DNA of 6,791 nt from Methanobacteriota archaeon (GCA_002697105.1 NZTS01000003.1:38774-45564), one strand, 5' to 3'; shown: positions 1 through 6,320, counted from the stretch's first letter. Notes: generated from the sequence alone by a model not told the origin. Translations and numbers: made by a program.

Positions 1-1392
1 GTGTTAGGTTCATCTTTATTCCACTTATTCAATCACGCTATGGCAAAAGGAATGCTCTTCATGGCTTCAGGTTCTGTAATTCATGAGGTCCACCATGCTC
101 ATCATCATATACATCACGATCATGATGGTGACGAACATTCTGACGTATCAGAAATTCCAGAAGCGTTGGTGTCTTTAGTGAAGCATCTTCGTACAGATGG
201 ATTGACTTTACGTCAATTCTTTGATAATTTAGATATTGATAGTAGCCGAACTCTAACTGTTGAAGAATTACAATCTGGTCTTGTTTCAGCATCTATTGTT
301 GATGACTCTACGGATATTGAGGCTTTAGTTAACGCAATGGATCGTAATGGTGATGGAGAAATAGACCCTGCTGAATTAGATAGATACATGATGGATTTCT
401 TGATTGGTGGAAAGATAGAGTCCCATGGTGAACATGATGATTTCGATCCTCAAGATATGAGGAATATGGGTGGTTTAGCAGCCCATTTACCTGTCACTTC
501 TACAGCTATGATGTTAGGTTCTATGTCAATTATCGGAATTCCTCTGATTGGAGGTTTTTGGTCCAAAGAAGGAATTGTAGGTCATACTTGGGATGCTTTC
601 TTCCATGGTGAATCATTGATGTTAGGACCTGCTCTCTTGATACTATTAACAGCAGGAATGACCGGATTTTACATGTCGAGAATGTGGTTCATGACATTTG
701 CTGGTTCTCCAAAATCAGAGGTTGTAGAACATGTACATGAAACAACCCCTTGGATAAAGACACCACTTGTGACTCTCTCAATAGTAACCGCATTTACTGG
801 ATTAATACTGTCAATGTTCGGTGTTGTGAAATTCCTTGGTGGCAAATATGATGAATTGAAACTTTACGATTCATACAGTTACGATCCATCTGTTGTTGAT
901 GCGTTCGTCTATGCTCTTGAGCATGCATTCTTGCCATCAGATCCTAATTTCATGATTGTAGGCTACACCACAATTTTCCTTTCGTTTATTGTTGGGCCAT
1001 GGTTTGCTATGCGAATTCACGGAGGTTCACTAAAAGAAGGAAGTTCTGCAATTCCATTAGTAGGATGGTTAGTCAAATTATCTTCTAGACCGAGCAAAAT
1101 GGATGTTACTGAAATTAGTGAATCTTCATTGGCGAAGGCACTTGAAGAGAGATTATACATCGATCATTTGTATGAAGAAATAATTCGTAGAACAGTAATT
1201 CCTTTCTCATTATTCTCCTCTTGGTTCGATAGAAAAATAATTGATGGAATTGTTAGAGGATTAGAAAAAGGATCTCAAGCCTCCAGTCAGAAAATTCGCT
1301 TACTCACTACAGGTAGTACTCGCGATTATATTTTGTATGCCACAATCGGGGCTCTCAGTATCATATTCTTGCTCATGGGGGTGACTTCTTGA
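1..1392 (+). CDS. nuoL: NADH-quinone oxidoreductase subunit L, 3' part, with EF-hand insertion
   Basis: This is the largest antiporter-like membrane subunit of complex I (NuoL/ND5), which takes part in proton pumping at the distal end of the membrane arm. The gene is cut at its 5' end by the window: the first codon (GTG) falls within the conserved FHLFNHAMAKGML stretch, so it is an internal Val and not a start. Numbering from there, H8, H12 and K16 match the H-x3-H-x3-K channel residues (E. coli H334/H338/K342), and K189 in GFWSKEG matches the helix-12 Lys (E. coli K399). Further hydrophobic segments lie near 204-230, 253-275, 316-336 and 441-461. The stretch 380-437 (LYIDHLYEE, FDRKIIDGIVRGL) is the usual lateral-helix region before the last membrane helix. 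The oddity is residues about 29-152, an extra soluble segment with a His cluster and two EF-hands. The stop codon overlaps the nuoM start. Family assignment is firm; the function of the insert is inferred. Confidence 0.95.
   Translation: MLGSSLFHLFNHAMAKGMLFMASGSVIHEVHHAHHHIHHDHDGDEHSDVSEIPEALVSLVKHLRTDGLTLRQFFDNLDIDSSRTLTVEELQSGLVSASIVDDSTDIEALVNAMDRNGDGEIDPAELDRYMMDFLIGGKIESHGEHDDFDPQDMRNMGGLAAHLPVTSTAMMLGSMSIIGIPLIGGFWSKEGIVGHTWDAFFHGESLMLGPALLILLTAGMTGFYMSRMWFMTFAGSPKSEVVEHVHETTPWIKTPLVTLSIVTAFTGLILSMFGVVKFLGGKYDELKLYDSYSYDPSVVDAFVYALEHAFLPSDPNFMIVGYTTIFLSFIVGPWFAMRIHGGSLKEGSSAIPLVGWLVKLSSRPSKMDVTEISESSLAKALEERLYIDHLYEEIIRRTVIPFSLFSSWFDRKIIDGIVRGLEKGSQASSQKIRLLTTGSTRDYILYATIGALSIIFLLMGVTS
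82..138 (+). other. His-rich stretch at the start of the NuoL insert
   Basis: Window residues 28-46 of NuoL contain ten His in 19 residues, mixed with Asp and Glu (for example HHAHHHIHHDHDGDEH). The stretch directly follows the membrane helix and precedes the EF-hand pair. Two further His (142 and 145) lie in an acidic stretch on the other side of the EF-hands. Such clusters can bind Zn, Ni or Cu, or buffer protons at a membrane surface; which of these applies cannot be told from sequence. Confidence 0.75.
85..456 (+). other. Extra soluble domain inside NuoL with paired EF-hand calcium loops
   Basis: This in-frame segment (NuoL window residues about 29-152) lies between the end of the helix carrying H12/K16 and the MGGLAAHLPVT start of the next helix. 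In E. coli NuoL the equivalent Lys-to-Lys distance (K342 to K399) is 57 residues; here K16 to K189 is 173, so about 116 residues are extra. EF loop 1 is residues 78-89 (nt 232-267): Asp78, Asp80, Ser82, Thr84, Thr86 and Glu89 occupy positions 1, 3, 5, 7, 9 and 12, but Arg83 replaces the usual Gly at position 6. EF loop 2 is residues 114-125 (nt 340-375) and is canonical: Asp114, Asn116, Asp118, Gly119, Ile121, Asp122, Glu125. Hydrophobic helices flank both loops, giving the 36-residue loop-to-loop spacing typical of a paired EF-hand. By the standard NuoL topology the loop should face the cytoplasm; this is inferred. Confidence 0.88.
1377..1386 (+). promoter_or_regulatory. Ribosome binding site for nuoM
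   Basis: GGGGGTGACT lies inside the last codons of nuoL. The GGTGA core ends four bases before the TTG at 1389, and this supports the rare start codon. The same ten bases with the same spacing precede nuoN. Confidence 0.8.
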
Positions 1393-2996
1393 ACGAATTA
1401 GAAATCCTAACTCTTACTCCTCTTTTTGCTGGTTTATTTTTACTCCTAATCTACGAAGTTGTCCCTTCAAGTACAAAGAAACAGGCTGTTGATTTGATAA
1501 AATATGCAAACATGGGTATTGCAGTATTATTGTTCGGTCTAGCAACGCAAATTGGTCTCGAAAATGATTGGTTATCGACATGGTCTGCTGGTTCTTTCGG
1601 GGCTCAAGGATCTTACCTCTTGGAAAGTGAATATACTTCTCTAATCCCTAGTATTGGAGTGAATTGGCATGTTGGAATTGATGCTCTATCGTATCCTATG
1701 ATTTGGTTAACTACGCTTTTAATTCCAATTTCTATGTTGGTTCAATGGGATGCTAAAAAGGGTGCACAATTCCATAGTTTGATTCTTCTGATGGAAGGAG
1801 CATTACTAGGTGTATTTGCAGTATTGGACTTATTCTTATTCTATGTTTATTGGGAACTAACATTAGTTCCTATGTTTTTCTTGATTCTAGTTTGGGGAGG
1901 AGAAGATAGAAGATATGCAGCCATGAAATTCTTCATCTATACGTTTGCAGCTAGTATTTTGATGTTAATCGGAATCTTAATTGTATATTTCCATAGTTCT
2001 CCAGTGTCAGGCATTTCAGGAACGTTGACCCAACACCATTTCGATATCCCGCTACTAATGCAACAGTCATCGTTGATTAGTTCTGCTGGATTGAGAACAG
2101 TCGTATTCCTCTTGATGTTGGTGGGATTTGCCACTAAAATGCCCAGCGTTCCAGTACATACTTGGCTTCCAGATGCCCACGTTCAAGCCCCTACTGCTGG
2201 TTCAATGCTATTGGCAGGAGTGATGCTAAAGATGGGGGCATATGGATTCCTCAGAGTTGCAGTAAGTTTGTTCCCTCAAGAGACGGTAACAATGATTCCA
2301 TTGTTGGTTTTCCTAGGTATGGCTAGTTTGTTTTATGGAGCATGGGTATGTCTTGGGCAAACAAATCTCAAACGAATGGTTGCTTATTCATCTGTCTCTC
2401 ACATGGGTTTGATTTTCTTAGGAATTGCAACAATGCAACCTCTTGGAATTGCTGGAGCATTATTTATGATGTTCGCGCATGGAATAATTTCTCCTCTTTT
2501 GTTTGCTGTTTGTGGCTCATTCAAACATCACTATCATACCTTGGAAATTGGTTCAATGCGTGGATTAGCACATCATAGTCCGTTCATGGCTGGCCATATG
2601 ATGTTGGGATGGATGGCGAGTCTCGGACTTCCTCTTATGGCTGGTTTCGTCGCAGAGGTGGCAATTATGATCGCTTTCTGGATGACTTTTGGTTGGTGGG
2701 TCCTAATCCCTGCGTTAACATTAATTCTCACAGCAGCATACTATCTATGGTCTATGCAAAGAACAATTTTTGAAAGTGGAGACCCACACAATGGTATTCT
2801 TCCAGACACTATGCATGGAGACAAACCTCGCGATGTCACTTGGCACGAGAATGCTGGGATGTTCATATTAGGATGTTTAGCAATTCTATTCGGAATTCTT
2901 CCTGCATTATTCTTTGAGATGATGTCTAATTGGAGTACAGGTTTGGTTAGTGAAATCATGATTGATGCTCTTACTGCTTTGGGGGTGACTCCATGA
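1389..2996 (+). CDS. nuoM: NADH-quinone oxidoreductase subunit M
   Basis: This is the complete middle antiporter-like subunit (NuoM/ND4) of complex I, 535 residues and about the usual length. The channel residues are visible: Glu156 in YWELTLVP (helix 5), Lys250 in KMPSVPVHTWLPDAH (broken helix 7), Lys281 in VMLKMGAYGFLR (helix 8) and Glu423 in GFVAEVAIM (helix 12, where NuoM has Glu instead of Lys). RMVAYSSVSHMG and FAHGIISPLLF are further family signatures. The start is TTG, overlapping the nuoL stop as TTGA. A strong Shine-Dalgarno site lies four bases upstream. The next in-frame ATG (residue 42) would delete the first membrane helix, so TTG is preferred. The 4-base overlaps on both sides suggest coupled translation and equal stoichiometry with NuoL and NuoN. 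Loops near 379-397 and 465-487 are rather His-rich and polar for the family. Confidence 0.96.
   Translation: MNELEILTLTPLFAGLFLLLIYEVVPSSTKKQAVDLIKYANMGIAVLLFGLATQIGLENDWLSTWSAGSFGAQGSYLLESEYTSLIPSIGVNWHVGIDALSYPMIWLTTLLIPISMLVQWDAKKGAQFHSLILLMEGALLGVFAVLDLFLFYVYWELTLVPMFFLILVWGGEDRRYAAMKFFIYTFAASILMLIGILIVYFHSSPVSGISGTLTQHHFDIPLLMQQSSLISSAGLRTVVFLLMLVGFATKMPSVPVHTWLPDAHVQAPTAGSMLLAGVMLKMGAYGFLRVAVSLFPQETVTMIPLLVFLGMASLFYGAWVCLGQTNLKRMVAYSSVSHMGLIFLGIATMQPLGIAGALFMMFAHGIISPLLFAVCGSFKHHYHTLEIGSMRGLAHHSPFMAGHMMLGWMASLGLPLMAGFVAEVAIMIAFWMTFGWWVLIPALTLILTAAYYLWSMQRTIFESGDPHNGILPDTMHGDKPRDVTWHENAGMFILGCLAILFGILPALFFEMMSNWSTGLVSEIMIDALTALGVTP
2981..2990 (+). promoter_or_regulatory. Ribosome binding site for nuoN
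   Basis: GGGGGTGACT sits within the final codons of nuoM, with its GGTGA core four bases before the ATG at 2993. It is identical in sequence and spacing to the nuoM site, and it fixes the nuoN start within the ATGA overlap. Confidence 0.82.
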
Positions 2997-4786
2997 ATAT
3001 AGAATCCCCTCTTCTTGCTCATCCACTGTTAGTAGAATCTCTGCGTCCTGAGGTGACAATAATTGTGGGAATCCTTCTTCTCATAATAGTCCCAAATCTA
3101 GGAAATGCTACAGTTAGGATTCCAATGACTCAATTTAGAATTCCGGTATTCCTAGGAGGTGAGCGTTTCCGTGCTACTAGTGATCCTTTAGTTCCAGGTG
3201 TTATTTCTCTGTTTACTCTGCTCTTAGCAATGGCTAGTAGTTTGATGACTTTCGTAGAAGGTGCCGCTCTATCCACAGTATGTATTTCAGCAAACGGGGC
3301 AATTCAACAAGGTTGTGCTGGCTCGTCTGATTACATTTTACGATCTGATGCATTTAGCCGTATTTTCACATCAATATTCAATTTTGCATTGTTGGTTGGA
3401 ACTGCAGCAATGATAAACAGAATGCCTGCCAAGGCCGATGCAAAAGCTCCTCATCCTGATTCTAGTGATTCATTCAGAGCCCGTGCAATTCGTGTTCTTT
3501 TGAATAATCGGCGTCAAGGTGACTTCCATTTACTTGTCTTATTCGTTGCTCTTGGAATGAGTATTGTAGCATTATCTACTAATCTATTCTTACTATTTGT
3601 AGGGCTAGAATTAGCATCCTTGGCAATCTATATTCTTGTAGCATTCATGAAAGAAGAAACTACTAGTGGAGAAGCTGCAACGAAATATTTCCTTACAGGC
3701 TCTGTTTCAAGTGCGATAACTCTCTATGGAATGTCTCTGCTTTACATCTGGAGCGGTTCTGCTACAGATTATACTTCTGCAACCTTGAATCTCACTGGAC
3801 CTCAAGGATTAGCTGCTACATGGGGTGCAATGGAAACTCTTGAACCACTAGCTGCAATTGGTTTTGGAATGCTACTTGTTGGTTTTGGATTCAAGGTAAG
3901 TGCAGTTCCATTCCACTTTGCAGCCCCAGATGCTTACTCTGGTACCTCTTCACCAATGGCATCAATTCTCGCTACTGCGTCAAAGGCAATGGGATTCGCC
4001 GCACTTCTTCGCGTATTGGTCGTAATGACTGGTCCTGAATTCGGATCTGCAGCATTCTGGCTCCCACTAATTGGAATACTTTCAGTTATTACGATGACTT
4101 GGGGTAATCTTGCAGCACTTTCCACCGAGAACCCGAAGAGAATGTTAGCGTATTCAAGTGTCGCACATGCTGGATACTTGCTTGCTGCTCTTGCAGCTCT
4201 TGGCTCAGGATTGGCCAGTGAATCTACCAATGAATTACTAATTACGGCAGTAGTATTCCATCTTCTTGTTTTAGCTTTCTTCAAGTCAGGTGCATTCTTG
4301 GTACTAACGATGACAGAGATTAGAGATGATTCCTCATCAATAGAGTCACTATACGGTCTTGGACGTCGAGATCCAATCATTGCAGTAGCGATGTTTGTGT
4401 TTATGTTGGCTCTTGCAGGTGTTCCTCCACTTTCAGGATTTCTTTCGAAATTCCTTGTAATAGATGGTATAATTTCAGCGAGTACTGGAAGTGGTTCAAT
4501 TTCTGCTACAGGTGCTGTTGCTTGGTTGAATAGTGTTCATTGGATTTTCTGGCTAGCAATCTCTATGGCATTAAATAGTGCTCTATCCTTATTCTATTAT
4601 CTAAGAATAGGACAAGTAATGTTCTTTGAGAAGTCAAAGAGTATTCTACCTCTCCCAGATGCACCAATGATTAGAATCACAGTAATCCTTTGTCTGATTC
4701 TAACGGTTATTGCAGGCATAGGTCCTTTCAGTCAAACCTTGGTTGATATGGCTACTATGGCAGCTCAACACTTGTTGAAGGTTTGA
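2993..4786 (+). CDS. nuoN: NADH-quinone oxidoreductase subunit N, enlarged
   Basis: This is the third antiporter-like subunit (NuoN/ND2) of complex I, lying closest to the peripheral arm. Visible channel residues are Glu206 in VGLELASLAIYIL (helix 5), Lys301 in FKVSAVPFHFAAPDAYSG (helix 7), Lys331 in ASKAMGFAALLR (helix 8) and Lys486 in SGFLSKF (helix 12). KRMLAYSSVAHAGYLL and GVPPLSGF are further signatures. At 597 residues it is longer than typical bacterial NuoN (about 485). The extra length lies mainly in loops: 35-69 after helix 1, 91-117 between helices 2 and 3 (with Cys97 and Cys108), 142-178 before helix 4 (Lys/Arg-rich and polar), and 255-280. The ATG overlaps the nuoM stop by four bases. 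It appears to be the last nuo gene, as translation-factor genes follow. Confidence 0.95.
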   Translation: MNIESPLLAHPLLVESLRPEVTIIVGILLLIIVPNLGNATVRIPMTQFRIPVFLGGERFRATSDPLVPGVISLFTLLLAMASSLMTFVEGAALSTVCISANGAIQQGCAGSSDYILRSDAFSRIFTSIFNFALLVGTAAMINRMPAKADAKAPHPDSSDSFRARAIRVLLNNRRQGDFHLLVLFVALGMSIVALSTNLFLLFVGLELASLAIYILVAFMKEETTSGEAATKYFLTGSVSSAITLYGMSLLYIWSGSATDYTSATLNLTGPQGLAATWGAMETLEPLAAIGFGMLLVGFGFKVSAVPFHFAAPDAYSGTSSPMASILATASKAMGFAALLRVLVVMTGPEFGSAAFWLPLIGILSVITMTWGNLAALSTENPKRMLAYSSVAHAGYLLAALAALGSGLASESTNELLITAVVFHLLVLAFFKSGAFLVLTMTEIRDDSSSIESLYGLGRRDPIIAVAMFVFMLALAGVPPLSGFLSKFLVIDGIISASTGSGSISATGAVAWLNSVHWIFWLAISMALNSALSLFYYLRIGQVMFFEKSKSILPLPDAPMIRITVILCLILTVIAGIGPFSQTLVDMATMAAQHLLKV

Positions 4787-4798
4787 GCCGCCTTGACC

Positions 4799-4810
4799 GT
4801 TGTTGTTTTT
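4799..4810 (+). terminator. T-rich tract, possible archaeal terminator of the nuo operon
   Basis: The tract GTTGTTGTTTTT starts 12 bases after the nuoN stop. Archaeal RNA polymerase can terminate at T-rich stretches without a strong hairpin, and the gene function changes here, so this is a reasonable terminator candidate. The tract is short and interrupted by G, so read-through into aIF1A is possible. Only 50 bases separate the two genes. Confidence 0.35.
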
Positions 4811-4821
4811 AGTAGGTGGTC
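4806..4821 (+). promoter_or_regulatory. Weak TATA-like element and Shine-Dalgarno-like motif before aIF1A
   Basis: TTTTTAGTA (4806-4814) is centred about 26 bases before the ATG at 4837. It would fit a weak TATA box for a leaderless aIF1A transcript, but no clear BRE precedes it. It overlaps TAGGTGGTC (4813-4821), the same nine bases that form the rio1 ribosome binding site. Here the GGTGG core ends 17 bases before the ATG, too far for normal use. In a read-through transcript GCCGCC (4787-4792) could pair with GGTGGT (4815-4820) using two G-U pairs. All of this is suggestive only. Confidence 0.22.
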
Positions 4822-4836
4822 CGCAGGCTATCTTCA

Positions 4837-5430
4837 ATGGCACGCGGTCGAGAGGATAAGGTGGACGAAGAACTCCTTGCCCAGATGGAGTCTGGAGACG
4901 GTTCAACCCGTATCCGGGTCCCACTTCCAAATCGTAAAGTAAACGAGATGTTTGCTATCGCTGACCAGATGTTGGGTGGACGTAGAGTTCGAGCTATTTG
5001 TGAAGATGGTGAAGTTAGAATCTCTAGAATTCCAGGAAAGATGCGTCGTAGACAATGGGTGAGAGAAGAAGATTTGATTGTTGTTCAACCTTGGGAATAT
5101 CAAGACGATAGAGCAAATGTGATTACGAGATATAGCAAGACACAAGCAATGTACCTTTCTCGAAAAGGACAGCTACCTCCTATTGTAGATGTATTCGGAT
5201 CTGGAGAAGAGTCCATAGAAATTGGAGATGAAAGTGGAATTTTTGAATCATCTTCAGAAGTAGATGAAATCGAATCTGAACAAGAAGATGATGTGGATGA
5301 TATGTTTTCCTCGAATGATTCTGATGAAGAGTTGACACCTGAAACGGAACCTATTGCAGAGCCCACCAGAACTCGTCATGATGATTTTGAAGATGATGAT
5401 GATGGCGATATAGATTCATTCTTTGGATAG
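4837..5430 (+). CDS. eif1A: Translation initiation factor aIF1A with long acidic C-terminal tail
   Basis: This factor binds the small-subunit A site and helps start-codon selection, as eIF1A does in eukaryotes. Residues about 23-100 form the S1-like OB fold: TRIRVPLPNRKVNEMFAIAD, then QMLGGRRVRAICEDGEVRISRIPGK, then the basic MRRRQWVREEDLIVVQPWEYQ. The short helical end (KTQAMYLSRKGQLP) completes the usual core by about residue 114. Archaeal homologues normally end near 100-115 residues, whereas this protein has 197. The extra tail (116-197) has 31 Asp/Glu against two Arg, is probably disordered, and contains DDVDDMF (151-157) and GDIDSFF (190-196). The start at ATG 4837 gives a normal N terminus; GTG at 4816 would add seven residues and overlaps the SD-like motif, so I do not favour it. 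Eight bases separate the stop from rio1. Confidence 0.93.
   Translation: MARGREDKVDEELLAQMESGDGSTRIRVPLPNRKVNEMFAIADQMLGGRRVRAICEDGEVRISRIPGKMRRRQWVREEDLIVVQPWEYQDDRANVITRYSKTQAMYLSRKGQLPPIVDVFGSGEESIEIGDESGIFESSSEVDEIESEQEDDVDDMFSSNDSDEELTPETEPIAEPTRTRHDDFEDDDDGDIDSFFG
5182..5427 (+). other. Acidic, probably disordered tail of aIF1A
   Basis: Residues 116-197 follow the folded core and are dominated by Asp, Glu and Ser, with no Lys. Two spaced acidic-aromatic motifs stand out: DDVDDMF at 151-157 and GDIDSFF at 190-196, the latter at the extreme C terminus. Eukaryotic eIF1A also carries an acidic tail, ending in a DIDDI-type motif that docks on eIF5B domain IV. The resemblance is seen here; a shared function is inferred. 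Confidence 0.75.
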
Positions 5431-5446
5431 GTGGTCTCGTGACCAC
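5429..5446 (+). promoter_or_regulatory. rio1 ribosome binding site and start codon within an inverted repeat
   Basis: AGGTGGT (5429-5435) overlaps the aIF1A stop codon, and its GGTGG core ends four bases before the rio1 GTG at 5439. GTGGTC (5431-5436) and GACCAC (5441-5446) are perfect inverse complements around the loop TCGT. In mRNA a 6-bp tetraloop hairpin would hold the Shine-Dalgarno in its stem and the first bases of the start codon in its loop. Ribosomes finishing aIF1A would open it, so coupled translation is likely. Confidence 0.6.
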
Positions 5447-6305
5447 AGATGATGAATTCGTTGACGACTTTGAAGATGAAATTGATGTAAAATCCATGCA
5501 TGGTGAAGGTGGAGTATCTACTGAGTGGATGGATCAACCCAAAATGAAAAAGATGTTCCAAGAGATTGAACATCGATTGCAAGGAGTCCTTGGAACAGGG
5601 CGATATGACTGGGTAGATAGACGTGTTTTCGATCAAGTTTTTGATCAATCTACATTATTATCAATCTACAAACTGATGCGCCAAGGTGCTATTGATACAG
5701 TTGAATTTCCTATAGCCAGTGGGAAAGAAGCTCATGTTTTCTATGCTACAAGTATTGATGGTCCACGAGCAGTGAAAATTTTTCATACGAGTAATGCTGT
5801 TTTCAAAGGATTAACAAAATACATTGAAGGTGATCCAAGATTTGGAGGATTAAAACGAAGGCATCGAGAATTGGTGACTATCTGGGTTCGAAAAGAGCAT
5901 CGAAATTTGAAGAGATTAGAGAATTCAGGTCTTCGAGTTCCTGCTGCATTTGAGGTGAATCGGAATGTGTTAGTAATGGAATATCTTGGCTCAGATGATG
6001 GTCCAAGCCCTCGCCTTAGAGACATAAAAATTGAAGATCCAGATACAATTTTCAATGAATTAGTGAATTTTATGAAAGTTTCATGGAAAGATGCTGATTT
6101 AGTCCATGCTGATTTATCCGAATATAATGTACTTTGGCATAATGATGAACCATGGATTATCGATGTAGGGCAAGCAGTAAAATCTGCTCACCCTAATGCT
6201 CAAGAATTTTTAATCAGAGATGTAAGAAATATTTGTAACTGGGCTAGTAAAAAAGGAGTCGAAACAAACTTTGAAGAAACATTGCTGAGTATTTTAGAGG
6301 GATAA
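5439..6305 (+). CDS. rio1: Rio1-family atypical serine kinase/ATPase
   Basis: Rio1 is an atypical kinase that acts as an ATPase in late maturation of the small ribosomal subunit in the cytoplasm. Its catalytic parts are intact: the nucleotide-binding loop ASGKEAHVF (93-101), Lys113 in AVKIF, and the Rio1-type flexible loop with TKYIEGDPRFGGLKRRHREL (126-145) followed by VRKEHRNLKRL. VLVMEYLG (177-184) is the hinge, LVHADLSEYN (221-230) carries catalytic Asp225 and Asn230, and IDVGQAV (241-247) carries metal-binding Asp242. The ending HPNAQEFLIRDVRNI matches Rio1 and not Rio2, and no Rio2 winged helix is present. At 288 residues it is about 30 longer than a typical archaeal Rio1 because of an acidic N terminus (DDEFVDDFEDEID, residues 4-16). 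The GTG start is supported by the Shine-Dalgarno site four bases upstream. Confidence 0.95.
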   Translation: MTTDDEFVDDFEDEIDVKSMHGEGGVSTEWMDQPKMKKMFQEIEHRLQGVLGTGRYDWVDRRVFDQVFDQSTLLSIYKLMRQGAIDTVEFPIASGKEAHVFYATSIDGPRAVKIFHTSNAVFKGLTKYIEGDPRFGGLKRRHRELVTIWVRKEHRNLKRLENSGLRVPAAFEVNRNVLVMEYLGSDDGPSPRLRDIKIEDPDTIFNELVNFMKVSWKDADLVHADLSEYNVLWHNDEPWIIDVGQAVKSAHPNAQEFLIRDVRNICNWASKKGVETNFEETLLSILEG

Positions 6306-6320
6306 TCTGGAATAAGTTGT

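Noticed and set aside
1..3. GTG at base 1 as the start codon of nuoL
   Set aside because: The residues that follow are the middle of the conserved NuoL channel helix, so about 300 or more N-terminal residues lie outside the window and this GTG is an internal Val.
100..135. CAT/CAC-rich run as a DNA repeat
   Set aside because: It is explained by the His codons of the NuoL insert, with mixed CAT and CAC and no fixed period.
85..456. EF-hand segment as an assembly or frameshift artefact joining two genes
   Set aside because: One frame runs through uninterrupted, NuoL homology resumes in phase at MGGLAAHLPVT, and base composition does not change visibly. An artefact cannot be fully excluded without a second genome.
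2342..2578. Second + strand open frame within nuoM
   Set aside because: It is an out-of-frame reading of the conserved NuoM helix region, with no family resemblance of its own.
3934..4380. Long reverse-strand open frame inside nuoN
   Set aside because: It lies wholly within a well-recognised gene, has no recognisable protein motif and no ribosome binding site. The other reverse-strand frames over nuoL, nuoM, aIF1A and rio1 were dismissed for the same reasons.
4816..4836. GTG at 4816 as the aIF1A start
   Set aside because: It would begin within the Shine-Dalgarno-like AGGTGGT, has no site of its own upstream, and adds seven residues not expected in the family. ATG at 4837 gives a typical MARGRED N terminus.
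5380..5415. GAT-rich run as a microsatellite or repeat element
   Set aside because: The repeats are explained by Asp/Glu codons of the acidic tail and are interrupted by TTT, GAA, GGC and ATA codons.
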